Source: Cytophagaceae bacterium (GTDB taxonomy: Bacteria; Bacteroidota; Bacteroidia; Cytophagales; Flexibacteraceae). From it: DNA of 16,155 nt. Location: contig CANHWS010000043.1 of the NCBI GenBank assembly GCA_947464365.1, forward strand, positions 1 to 16,155, in the 5' to 3' direction. Every line of letters starts with the position of its first letter. Positions within the stretch are counted from its first letter, which is position 1. A model generated the notes under the pieces. It searched no databases. It was not told the origin of the DNA and saw nothing but the letters and a program-made list of their open reading frames with translations. A program made the translations under genes and the position numbers. Of this stretch, positions 1 through 8,267 are shown piece by piece.

Positions 1-800
<800 letters not shown>

Positions 801-1227
801 AAATCCTGTGTGTATATTAAGTACTAACCCCATGTGCGCTGCTTGATGTCTTTCGACTTCAAACCCGCTGCAGAACTGATTAGTACAACACGTCTATTTG
901 TTGCGGTTCTGTACTTGAACCTATTGTAGATTCCAGAACCTAGTTGCTCAAAGGTTTTTTAATTGACAAAGTTTCTTGCATCGTCTCCGTAATATCACTA
1001 CTACCTCGACGTCCTGTCTTTTTGCTTTGCGTACTATCTCCAATCACTCAAAGAACTTATCCCAAATTATGTCTCACGACTTAATCCAGAAGTGTGGTCA
1101 CCAGCGCCTCTCAGCTCTCTCTTAACCCCTCTTTTCTTAATCCCTGACCTCGCTCGTTTGCTCCTGTCAAGTGAAACTTTCGTTTCGTTTTTCCCTTTCT
1201 TAGCGGCTGTTGTTCCGTTTGGGATTG
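801..1227 (-). other. 16S leader (probable transcribed spacer)
   Basis: This gene-free stretch lies between the proposed rRNA promoter and the 16S 5' end, so it is probably the transcribed leader of the rRNA operon, about 420 nt long. It should carry the left half of the 16S processing stem and antitermination elements. I could not identify a boxA or the processing stem because the 3' side of 16S is outside the window. No tRNA was recognised and no plausible protein was found. The leader assignment depends on the promoter call being right. Confidence 0.5.
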
Positions 1228-1258
1228 CAAAGATGTAGGATCAGTTTGGATATCCAAC
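1228..1258 (-). promoter_or_regulatory. Bacteroidota-type promoter for the rRNA operon
   Basis: On the minus strand a GTTG (-33 element, positions 1258-1255) is followed after exactly 19 bases by CATCTTTG (-7 element, 1235-1228). The phylum consensus is TTTG and TAnnTTTG with about 19 bases between, so each element has one mismatch and the spacing is ideal. The DNA just upstream (1260-1290) is rich in A and T, as an UP-like element would be. Transcription would start near 1221 and run into 16S. No better match was seen in the 450 bases upstream of 16S. Confidence 0.5.
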
Positions 1259-1766
1259 AACAGGCTGACAAAATAATTTGAGAAAAGGCAGAAGTCACTG
1301 ATAATGAGGCAAATATTTTCCGAAGTATTTTGGGCCTCCTACTTGGTGCCTTTCAGATTTCCTCAAATGGTCTTTGTAGGCATACTTGACGGACTGGTTG
1401 GCCAAAGATCAAAAACGCTTAGGCATCACCACATGGACTAAAGGTACCTGCCTTAGACCCATTAAGGCTACTTTGAAAGCTAGTTGGCAGACCTTTGGTA
1501 AGATGTATGGCGGTCCAGTACCGACGTAAGGGCCTGCTGCACTCCATTAGGGCAAGTAAGCGTAGGAGCGAAGCATTCTGCGTCCAGATCTGGGGGCAAA
1601 GATCTTGACCAATCCCATAATATAGAGGCGACTTGGGTCTGGGCCGATAGATTCGGATCAGGGCTGGCGTGGCTCAACCCATAAGAGAAGGTATTGCCAC
1701 CTTTACAACGGCAGGGTAGGAGGGACCAACATCGAAGGCAGGTTCGGGGCGGCAGCTGCTTGCCTC

Positions 1767-1797
1767 GATTGTACATACTATATAGTGTAGCACAATC
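1767..1797. repeat. Long imperfect hairpin C
   Basis: GATTGT (1767-1772) pairs with ACAATC (1792-1797). Inside, after one mismatch and one bulge, the arms continue to the palindrome ACTATATAGT (1777-1786). The fold is a nearly continuous 31-nt hairpin. No T-run follows on either strand. It is the third hairpin downstream of the minus-strand barrel gene. Confidence 0.45.
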
Positions 1798-1810
1798 AGG
1801 TTATACATGC

Positions 1811-1842
1811 TCCCGTTGGGATGAGCCCACAAACCAACGGGA
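1811..1842. repeat. Hairpin B, perfect 9-bp stem
   Basis: TCCCGTTGG (1811-1819) and CCAACGGGA (1834-1842) form a perfect 9-bp GC-rich stem with a 14-nt loop. On the plus strand it is followed by the weakly T-rich TTGTTT; on the minus strand there is no T-run. It may be a terminator or RNA-stabilising hairpin for the minus-strand barrel transcript, but that is inference. Confidence 0.5.
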
Positions 1843-1865
1843 TTGTTTAGGCTGACACAATAGCA

Positions 1866-1900
1866 AAGCCCCTGCCTCACCTATCAGTGTGCAAGGGCTT
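1866..1900 (-). terminator. Hairpin A, possible 3' end of the barrel transcript
   Basis: AAGCCCCTGC (1866-1875) pairs with GCAAGGGCTT (1891-1900) at 9 of 10 positions. Inside, after a small internal loop, CAC (1878-1880) pairs with GTG (1887-1889). It begins 66 bases beyond the stop of the minus-strand beta-barrel gene, a normal place for a terminator. It lacks a following T-run, so a factor-independent terminator is not assured. Confidence 0.35.
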
Positions 1901-1966
1901 CATGATACTCTATAGGTCCGACAGGTTTAGTCGCGATGTCGATGCTAGGAGGCTATATACTAAGGT

Positions 1967-3112
1967 CTAGAAACTCACCCCGAAGGCAATGGGGGTCAGA
2001 GCTGGGCCTCGATCTGCCTTAAAGAGGGTAGTGAGATTGTAGTTGCAAAACACATCGATCCCGCCCCAGCCGACTTGGCCACGAAGCCCTAGCTGAATGT
2101 TGTTGACATTGAAGTCACCCTCGCCAGCGCGGATGGTCTTGTTGTCCTGGCTGACTTTGCTATACTCGTCTAGTTTGTAGCCTGCATATCCCCCAAAACC
2201 GAAGCGGAGACCACGCGACCGTTGGTAATAGTACATAATCGGGGCGTTGAGGTAAGCAACGGTGAGTTTGCTGTCATCATAGTTGTTTTGTCCTTGCGGG
2301 GCGGGCTTCCAACTCAAGTCGCCTGTGGTGCCGTCTTGCTCGATGCGCAGCTTTTTGCCAAACTTGAAGTTGTACCAGCTCAGCTCAAGACCATATAGCA
2401 GGTGATGCGGAGAAGATGAAGCACCTAGCCTCGTCTTGGACAGGAACCGAAGGGCAAAGTATCGGCTATTGAGGTTGTCGAGTGTGTAAGGTTCGCGCGA
2501 GTCGACTTGGGCGCCATTGGCGGTATAAAGATTGAGGCCAAAGTCAATGTCAAGTTGGCCAGTGGTCCGTTTCCGATTCGTGGACCGCCCCCAGACCTTG
2601 ACATCATGCATCATAGAGTCGAGGCTATGTCTATCCCAATTCGGTCGGTTGACCTCGATGAATTTGATGCTGCTGCTGCCAACGACCCGATAGGTGCGGG
2701 ACTTCATCTTGATGGTGCTATCCGTGGTGCGGAAGGTGCCCCCATCGTTGCGTGAGCTATCCAGCTTGCCGACTACCGTTGCCAGATCGACGTTGACAAA
2801 ACTAGACAAATCACCATTGGTCGTGATGAGCATCATCTTGTTGCGGTTCTTGAGCTTGATGATAATGGTGTCCTTGGGGCTATCAACCGCTTGGGTAGAT
2901 ATAACCTTGGTTTGTCCGGCCAAATTTGCCGCCTTAGTGGTGGTGGACAAGATTGCCAGCGCTTGGCGTTTGGTAGCAGCCGCTTGGGTCGATTGGGTAA
3001 CGGGAGCTTTAACAGGATCAGCAGGGCGCAGACCCGTAGCTGGGAACTTGGTGGTATGGCTATGGGCGAACCAACTATTGCCAAAGAGGAATAAAAAAGC
3101 GAAGATTTTCAT
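1967..3112 (-). CDS. Secreted outer-membrane beta-barrel protein (PorT-like)
   Basis: This is a 381-aa protein beginning MKIFAFLFLFGNSWFAHS, a short basic start plus hydrophobic core that fits a Sec signal peptide cut near residue 18. A longer frame from a GTG at 3142 adds ten residues before the signal and is less likely. Next comes an Ala/Thr-rich linker (about 20-80), then a segment with DTIIIKLKNRNKMML (about 80-95), then a C-terminal half of alternating aromatic strands (LLYGLELSWYNFKF, GLRFGFGGYAGYKL) ending in Phe, the usual outer-membrane insertion signal. Bacteroidota often place such barrels beside an ECF sigma factor and a single-pass protein, as here. The 178-bp gap to the upstream gene leaves room for a separate promoter. 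The ligand or role is unknown. Confidence 0.8.
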   Translation of the reverse strand: MKIFAFLFLFGNSWFAHSHTTKFPATGLRPADPVKAPVTQSTQAAATKRQALAILSTTTKAANLAGQTKVISTQAVDSPKDTIIIKLKNRNKMMLITTNGDLSSFVNVDLATVVGKLDSSRNDGGTFRTTDSTIKMKSRTYRVVGSSSIKFIEVNRPNWDRHSLDSMMHDVKVWGRSTNRKRTTGQLDIDFGLNLYTANGAQVDSREPYTLDNLNSRYFALRFLSKTRLGASSSPHHLLYGLELSWYNFKFGKKLRIEQDGTTGDLSWKPAPQGQNNYDDSKLTVAYLNAPIMYYYQRSRGLRFGFGGYAGYKLDEYSKVSQDNKTIRAGEGDFNVNNIQLGLRGQVGWGGIDVFCNYNLTTLFKADRGPALTPIAFGVSF

Positions 3113-3290
3113 GGGTCTGGATTTGGGAAAGTTGTTCGGCACTAGGCCTAGTAGATGGAGAGATGAAATTGTGGGAGATGTGCTTCAGGAACTAAGACGG
3201 ATGTAGCCTTCTGGTCAGGTGGCCGGGCATGACCACCGAATGATGAGACTACTATTAATAAGATGAGCTTTGGGTTCGAGCCTTGATCAA

Positions 3291-4229
3291 CTATTGCCTA
3301 CCAAGACGCTGGATGAGGGATGGCCGACTAGAGTCCGAAGGTGAGCTGAGGCTAGCGCGACCCTTCCGGATATCATTGAGGCGTGTAAACCAACTACCCT
3401 GGTGAACTGGCGTTTTATATCGCTCTGTTTCTGGTTCTGATTGGCCAGCATCAGGGTCGATTAACTCGGGCTCGAGCTGGGCAACCATTTGGTCTCGTTT
3501 GCTGGTGGGCCTAATCTCGATCGTGACCTCAAACTGATCATCGGGTTTTGCTGGTGCATGTTCCGTGGTCTTCGGTTGGGACCGAACCTGAACGATCGGT
3601 TGAGTTGGTGGCAAAGATCCTATGTCGCCAGGCTGCTGGCTGGAGTTGGGTAATGGCTTAGTTAAGGCCACCAAACTTTGAGAGGTTTGTTTTTGGATGG
3701 GTTCATCTGGTCGATGCTTAGCTACTGATTGCCAATGTTTGTCAGGTTGGATATTCTGATCTTGGATATCAGTAGCGTCAAATTCTGCAACTTTAGAATC
3801 AGCATCATTGATCTGATCGACATATTTAGTTCCCTTTAGGGTAGAACCAGGATCTGGAACAGCGACTGATTTGTGAGCCTCCGTCTGCGCCAAACCTGCC
3901 TCAGTACCATGTTGGCCTTGGCGGAAGAACCAAGCAAGGCCCACCACCAACAACAAGGAGGCAGCGATCGAAATCCACCAGATCGGTAGGACCCTTATCC
4001 TGGCTTCTTTCATTGTGGCCTTAACCTGATCTGGCGCTGTGGCAATGGTAGGGTTACTACCTGCGTTCGCACTTAGTAGCCGCGCCTCAAGCTGGAGCCA
4101 ACGCTCATCAACATCTGGCAGCTGCGCGTCTGACATTTGGGTTTCGGCCGCTTGGGCAAATAGTTGGTCGAGCGGATTTTGTGGGTCATGATGGCCCGGC
4201 AGATGTTTGGTATTATCGGTGGTTGCCAT
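3291..4229 (-). CDS. Single-pass inner-membrane protein, probable anti-sigma factor
   Basis: The 312-aa product has a polar N-terminal domain (1-80) with a helical stretch DERWLQLEARLL (about 41-52), one transmembrane segment (about 82-102, WWISIAASLLLVVGLAWFF), and a long disordered periplasmic part rich in Gln, Pro, Ser and Asp. It ends in a more ordered basic tail (SWFTRLNDIRKGRASL). The gene starts five bases after the sigma factor stop, so the two are translationally linked. A cytoplasmic head plus one membrane span directly downstream of an ECF sigma gene is the usual anti-sigma layout. I see no zinc-binding ZAS motif, so the anti-sigma role rests on topology and position. An envelope scaffold protein is the alternative. 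Confidence 0.7.
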   Translation of the reverse strand: MATTDNTKHLPGHHDPQNPLDQLFAQAAETQMSDAQLPDVDERWLQLEARLLSANAGSNPTIATAPDQVKATMKEARIRVLPIWWISIAASLLLVVGLAWFFRQGQHGTEAGLAQTEAHKSVAVPDPGSTLKGTKYVDQINDADSKVAEFDATDIQDQNIQPDKHWQSVAKHRPDEPIQKQTSQSLVALTKPLPNSSQQPGDIGSLPPTQPIVQVRSQPKTTEHAPAKPDDQFEVTIEIRPTSKRDQMVAQLEPELIDPDAGQSEPETERYKTPVHQGSWFTRLNDIRKGRASLSSPSDSSRPSLIQRLGRQ

Positions 4230-4234
4230 GATGA

Positions 4235-4801
4235 TTAGTGTTTATGATGGTAAAATGCCTGGCCAACCCAACTCTGTAGCATAGCACGGGCACGGTTAAG
4301 CTGACTTTTGCTGGTGCCGATCGCGATGCCGAGCTGTTCAGCGATTTCTTGATGACTATACCCCTCGATGGCATAGAGGTTAAAGACCGTCCGGTAGCCA
4401 TCTGGCAGTTGGGCCACGAGCTCCATCAACTCGGTTGCCGATAGTTGGCTATCTGGCGATGGATGCTCGGTGATGGGTTGTGGACCAGTATTGTCATCAG
4501 CCCCGCCGAGCTCAACATACAGGATATGCCGTTTGCGTAGGACCTGAAGTGCATGATTTACAACCAACCGGCGGATCCAGGCCTCTAGCGGACCAGTACC
4601 ATCATATTGGTCGATCTTCAGGAAAACCAGCATCATCGACTCCAACAGGACATCCTCTGCTTCGGGCCCGTTGCCGAGGTAACGTTTGCAGACTGTCAAC
4701 ATCCGACCAGCATAGAGCCGATACAATTCATGCTGCGCGTTTCGCTCGCCTTGCCTCAGGCGAGTGATCAGATCAGCGATATGTATGGTGGCTGCGGCCA
4801 T
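4235..4801 (-). CDS. ECF-family RNA polymerase sigma factor
   Basis: The 188-aa product has sigma region 2 at about 26-92 (LYRLYAGRML, then PEAEDVLLESMMLVFLKIDQYDG and AWIRRLVVNHALQVLRKR). Region 4 is at about 123-176 (LPDGYRTVFNLYAIEGYSHQEIAEQLGI, then GTSKSQLNRARAML), with the helix-turn-helix near 147-173. The region 3 domain is absent, as expected for ECF sigma factors. It would direct RNA polymerase to a small regulon, probably including its own operon. Start ATG at 4801; the MAAATIHIADLI lead fits family length. It is the first gene of a minus-strand group with a membrane protein 5 bp downstream and an outer-membrane barrel after that. No recognisable promoter was found upstream, which would fit autoregulation by a non-housekeeping promoter. 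Confidence 0.93.
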   Translation of the reverse strand: MAAATIHIADLITRLRQGERNAQHELYRLYAGRMLTVCKRYLGNGPEAEDVLLESMMLVFLKIDQYDGTGPLEAWIRRLVVNHALQVLRKRHILYVELGGADDNTGPQPITEHPSPDSQLSATELMELVAQLPDGYRTVFNLYAIEGYSHQEIAEQLGIAIGTSKSQLNRARAMLQSWVGQAFYHHKH

Positions 4802-5241
4802 GGGTGTTGATTTGCGTTAGTAAGGCCTCAGGTTTAAAGGGGCTTAGCTGCGCTTCTGACTACATGATGCAATGTCGGGCAGATAGGTTGCGTGGGGGAG
4901 GAAATATTTTTTTGCGTAGGTGACGGCTAGGCTTACGAATTAGTACGGTTTGTAACCCAAGACCGCTGGATCAGGGCTTTAATTATGGCGGCACCACTAT
5001 CTAAACGATTGTTGCTTTGGCATAACGTCGAAACCAAAACGCAGTTAGGAGCCTTGCAATGTCATCTGATTATGGCTAGACCTTGCAAATACCCACCCTC
5101 ATCAACATTTTCTATCGCAGTCTTGCCCATTCTGGCTGTAATTTTCGGACCATAGCCCAGGGTCACTTCGCTACACGCGATTCTCAGGGCCTACAAAACG
5201 ACGATAGCTAACCTCCAACGGTGCCAATACCACCATTTCTG
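4802..5241. other. Divergent intergenic region, nothing identified
   Basis: This 440-bp gap separates the minus-strand sigma operon from the plus-strand dioxygenase and must hold both promoters. I found no full TTTG-N19-TAnnTTTG match on either strand, no RNA gene and no convincing small coding frame. An octamer CCTTGCAA occurs twice (near 5052 and 5081) without evident meaning. Confidence 0.5.
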
Positions 5242-5757
5242 ATGCCAAACATCCTGCCTCCATTCAATCTGCAAAACTGGATAGACGAAAATAGACACCT
5301 GCTCAAACCACCCGTTGGCAACCGCGAGCTTTACACCGAAAGTGGAGACTATATCGTGATGGTTGTTGGTGGACCTAATAGCCGCATCGACTACCATACC
5401 AACCATGGTGAAGAGCTTTTCTACCAACTAGAAGGCGAGATTACGGTCAAGATTGTAGTTGATGGCCAACATCAGGACGTCGTGATCCGGGCTGGCGAGA
5501 TGTTTTTGCTTCCGAGCCTAGTACCCCATAGCCCTCGCCGTGGCCCTGATACCATTGGTCTGGTCATCGAACGGAAACGGTCAAACCAAGAGGAGGATGG
5601 CTTCGGTTGGTATTGTGACAACTGTGGCAATTTGCTACACCAAGAGCACGCTCACGTTACTGATATTGTGAGGCAGTTACCACCGATCATGAATGCCTTT
5701 AAGGAGAATCTGGACCATCGGACCTGCAAACAATGTGGAACGGTAAAGACAGTTTAA
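5242..5757 (+). CDS. nbaC: 3-hydroxyanthranilate 3,4-dioxygenase
   Basis: This 171-aa enzyme opens the ring of 3-hydroxyanthranilate to aminocarboxymuconate semialdehyde, which cyclises to quinolinate for NAD synthesis or tryptophan breakdown. The opening FNLQNWIDENRHLLKPPVGN is a family hallmark. By comparison with the Cupriavidus enzyme as I remember it, the catalytic Fe(II) ligands are His52, Glu58 and His96, and the substrate-binding residues are Arg48, Arg100 and Glu110. The C-terminal rubredoxin-like metal site is complete, with CDNC (125-128) and CKQC (162-165). Length matches bacterial homologues. I chose ATG 5242; an in-frame GTG at 5221 would add seven residues (MPIPPFL) not expected in the family. 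No other kynurenine-pathway gene is visible nearby. Confidence 0.95.
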   Translation: MPNILPPFNLQNWIDENRHLLKPPVGNRELYTESGDYIVMVVGGPNSRIDYHTNHGEELFYQLEGEITVKIVVDGQHQDVVIRAGEMFLLPSLVPHSPRRGPDTIGLVIERKRSNQEEDGFGWYCDNCGNLLHQEHAHVTDIVRQLPPIMNAFKENLDHRTCKQCGTVKTV

Positions 5758-5855
5758 GCTGCTGTATCAATTCCTAAACAACAAAACCGATCAGTTAGGT
5801 TAGCCGCCACCAATGCCAAAAACGGACTGTTTTTCAAATTCTAATAGATCATTGT

Positions 5856-6521
5856 ATGCACTTAGAGACCATAAACCCACTTACTATTGCCTACTCCGAA
5901 CGTCATACCAGTCCAGAGGGACCAATCTTGGCAGATCTTAGCCGACATACCTTCGCAAATGTGATGCAGCCAAGGATGTTAAGTGGCCATATCCAAGGTC
6001 GGTTCTTGGCCATGATCGCCCAGCTGATGCAGCCCAAACGGATACTAGAGATCGGGACTTATGTTGGCTACTCGGCACTATGTTTGGCTGAGGGTCTTGG
6101 GCCTGATGGCATCATTCATACCATCGACATCAACGAGGAGCTGGAGCACATCATGCGGAAGTACTGGGCAGCCGCTGGTAAACAAGGCCAAATCAAGTTT
6201 CATCACGGACCGGCTGCCGAGATCATCCCGAATCTACACGCTACAGAACCCAGTCAGCAGTGGGACCTGGTCTTCATCGATGCTGATAAACCAAGTTATG
6301 GCCTGTATTATGATCTCGTGATAGACCATGTACGGCCCGGTGGGATCATCCTGAGTGATAATGTGCTCTGGAACGGCAAGGTGGCTGAGCCCCAAAACCA
6401 TACAAAGGACCGAGATCTGCCACATATATTGGCCTACAACCAAAAGTTATTGGACGATCCGCGGACAGAAAACATTCTCCTGCCCATCAGGGATGGGATC
6501 ATGGTGAGCCGTAAACTGTAG
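5856..6521 (+). CDS. Class I SAM-dependent O-methyltransferase (COMT / Methyltransf_3 type)
   Basis: The 221-aa product transfers a methyl group from S-adenosylmethionine to a hydroxyl, probably of a catechol-like small molecule, using a divalent metal. SAM motif I is ILEIGTYVGYSALCLAEGL (about 63-81), with the acidic residue of motif II at Asp91 (HTIDINEE). Metal-binding residues expected for this family are Asp142 in FIDADK and Asp168-Asn169 in LSDNVLWNG, with Lys145 in the catalytic position. It follows the dioxygenase by 98 bp on the same strand and could be co-transcribed, but the gap is wide enough for its own promoter. The substrate cannot be read from sequence. A link to aromatic breakdown is suggested only by the neighbour. 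Confidence 0.92.
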   Translation: MHLETINPLTIAYSERHTSPEGPILADLSRHTFANVMQPRMLSGHIQGRFLAMIAQLMQPKRILEIGTYVGYSALCLAEGLGPDGIIHTIDINEELEHIMRKYWAAAGKQGQIKFHHGPAAEIIPNLHATEPSQQWDLVFIDADKPSYGLYYDLVIDHVRPGGIILSDNVLWNGKVAEPQNHTKDRDLPHILAYNQKLLDDPRTENILLPIRDGIMVSRKL

Positions 6522-6621
6522 TTGTTGATAGGAACATGGCGTGGCACTAGGCCAAGATCGCAATCATAACCAACTGATGATCAGCAATTTAAGTTGCTTT
6601 GCAACCTTACTATAAGCTAAC

Positions 6622-7386
6622 CTACTTCACAGGTTTGGCAAACAGCGGTACATCCTTATACCGACTTTCGCCCATGGGCATGGTGTGCAGAATGGCAAAT
6701 GTGACCCCATAGGCATTGACCTTGAGCCAATGCAGATTGACTTTATAGCCATCACTAGTCCGCCTATACTGATGGACAATGGCCGAACCAGGATCGGTTT
6801 CGGTCGGAAGTAGCTCGATGGTGGATCCTTTGCGTAGCCCCAAATTGGACTGACCAGCCTTGAAGATCGCTTCCTTGGCAGTCCAGAGGCGTGTCCGGGC
6901 ATCTAGTTGACCAGAATACAACCGTAAAAGGGCCATTTCCTCATCATTGATGATCCTAGTTAGGGTCTCAGGCAACAAAAGCCGATCCAGTGGCTCCAGA
7001 TCGCAACCAAAGTTAGGGGTGTGGCTTTTGGCTTTGGCCTTCCCAGACCATAACATGATAGCAGCAACATCTCGGTGGTGTGACCAGCTAGCCTTGTACC
7101 ATTGGGCCTCGCCACTATGTTTATTGCCTTCGGTTAGCTGAAACCAGATGCCATATCGGTCACGCTCTACCACAACCCTATTAACATTAGTTGCGCCAAA
7201 GTACCATCTGATCCAGGCCATGACAGCCAATTGACCATTTAATGCCGACGGATGCTTAGCCATTTCTTTACCATAGTCCACTGCAGCCGACAAACGCTCT
7301 GCATTTCCGTCAGACGAAGCGGCATACTGCCACAAAAACATGTGCATCTGAGGCCTAACATTGCTGAGCTGTTTCAGTAAGGGCAT
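6622..7386 (-). CDS. 4'-phosphopantetheinyl transferase superfamily protein
   Basis: The 254-aa product should move the 4'-phosphopantetheine arm of coenzyme A onto a serine of acyl or peptidyl carrier proteins. Motifs in order: SWSHHRDVAAIML (about 100-112), GCDLEP with the Mg-binding pair Asp129 and Glu131, and the signature RLWTAKEAIFKA (about 166-177), where Glu172 completes the metal site and Lys171 is catalytic. Length fits the longer Sfp/Gsp branch more than the 120-aa AcpS type. I chose ATG 7386; an in-frame TTG at 7419 would add 11 residues. It lies 83 bases downstream of the MlaF-like gene on the same strand, so the two are probably co-transcribed. Whether it serves fatty-acid or secondary metabolism is unknown. 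Confidence 0.88.
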   Translation of the reverse strand: MPLLKQLSNVRPQMHMFLWQYAASSDGNAERLSAAVDYGKEMAKHPSALNGQLAVMAWIRWYFGATNVNRVVVERDRYGIWFQLTEGNKHSGEAQWYKASWSHHRDVAAIMLWSGKAKAKSHTPNFGCDLEPLDRLLLPETLTRIINDEEMALLRLYSGQLDARTRLWTAKEAIFKAGQSNLGLRKGSTIELLPTETDPGSAIVHQYRRTSDGYKVNLHWLKVNAYGVTFAILHTMPMGESRYKDVPLFAKPVK

Positions 7387-7469
7387 TGATATTCGGGCTG
7401 GATCGGGATTTGGAGGCAATAGAGGCTAGAAGCAAGCCCAGTTTGAGCTACATCTCAAATTTAAACAAC

Positions 7470-8267
7470 CTATTTGGGGGATGTCTTTTTGTTACGATTG
7501 GTTTTGGTTTGGCTATGGAGGGTCTGCATCGCAAGCATGGCCTGGCTGCTGTAGACAAACTCGTGGAGTTCCTCATTGTCAGACTCCAGGATTGTATCCA
7601 TATCTCCTTCCCAAACCTTTAGGCCTTGGTTCATGAACATGACATACTCGCCAATGCCCATCACTGAGTTCATATCATGGGTAACAACGACGGTTGTGAT
7701 ATTGTATTCGTCAGTAATTTCGGCAATCAGATTATCAATCAGGATGGAGGTATTGGGGTCTAGGCCCGAGTTTGGCTCATCGCAGAACAAGTACTTGGGG
7801 TTCATAACAATGGCCCGTGCAATACCAACACGTTTTTTCATCCCGCCACTGATTTCGCTAGGGAACTTCTTGTTGGCGTTTTCTAGTCCTACCCTAGCCA
7901 AACAGGTGTTCACACGCTCCTGCTTTTCCTCCTTGGTCATTCCCTCGTCAAGCATGTCGAGCGGAAAACGTACATTCTCCTCCACTGTCTTACTGTCGAA
8001 CAGTGCACCACCTTGGAACAACATCCCGATATCACGCCTGATTTCCTTTGCAACCTTCTTGGGGCTTGTTACCAGGTCACGCCCATCATACAGGATCTGA
8101 CCTGAGTCTGGCTTTTCGAGACCCACAATGCATTTAAGCAATACAGACTTGCCTGTACCACTGGCGCCGATGATCAGACTATTGATGGTTGGCTCAAATT
8201 TGGCTGAAATGCCCTTGAGGACTTCTTTGCCATTAAAGCTCTTTTTGATGTCAATAATTTCGATCAT
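7470..8267 (-). CDS. ABC transporter ATP-binding protein, MlaF-like (Mce/phospholipid transport)
   Basis: The 265-aa product is a cytoplasmic nucleotide-binding subunit with all ABC motifs: Walker A GASGTGKS (34-41), Q-loop and MlaF-type LFQGGALFDS (83-92), signature SGGMKKR (140-146), Walker B YLFCDEP (159-165) with D-loop SGLDP, and H-loop THD (196-198). The FQGGALFDS stretch and GGMKKRVGIARAI point to the MlaF family that moves phospholipids between the membranes. Start is ATG 8267 (MIEIIDIKKSF). A longer frame from a TTG at 8411 adds 48 residues without homology, and a promoter at 8379-8408 lies inside that extension, so it is untranslated. The permease gene (mlaE) often beside mlaF is not here, nor is an MCE substrate-binding gene. 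Confidence 0.93.
   Translation of the reverse strand: MIEIIDIKKSFNGKEVLKGISAKFEPTINSLIIGASGTGKSVLLKCIVGLEKPDSGQILYDGRDLVTSPKKVAKEIRRDIGMLFQGGALFDSKTVEENVRFPLDMLDEGMTKEEKQERVNTCLARVGLENANKKFPSEISGGMKKRVGIARAIVMNPKYLFCDEPNSGLDPNTSILIDNLIAEITDEYNITTVVVTHDMNSVMGIGEYVMFMNQGLKVWEGDMDTILESDNEELHEFVYSSQAMLAMQTLHSQTKTNRNKKTSPK

Larger units (their letters stand above)
1259..1966. other. Gene-free region with three hairpins at its right end
   Basis: About 700 bases lie between the rRNA promoter and the end of the outer-membrane barrel gene. The open frames here (for example 1480-1776 and 1674-1880 on the minus strand) give proteins rich in Cys, Trp and Pro without recognisable motifs. They overlap each other and one spans the hairpins, so I do not call them genes. 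The only structure I see is the set of inverted repeats at 1767-1900, listed separately. No tRNA or mobile element was recognised. Confidence 0.5.

Noticed and set aside
1480..1880. Two overlapping minus-strand frames of 98 and 68 aa
   Set aside because: Cys/Trp/Pro-rich sequence without motifs, overlapping each other; the second spans the hairpins. No supporting neighbour or start signal.
2507..3206. Plus-strand frames opposite the barrel gene, including a 170-aa frame
   Set aside because: Antisense to a gene with a signal peptide and barrel pattern; the translated product has no coherent domain.
3212..3235. Inverted repeat TGGTC/GACCA between the membrane protein and barrel genes as an attenuator
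   Set aside because: The five-base arms with competing alternative pairings are too weak to support a call.
6591..6608. Small hairpin between the convergent methyltransferase and PPTase genes as a bidirectional terminator
   Set aside because: The stem is only five base pairs with a three-base loop and no T-run on either side.
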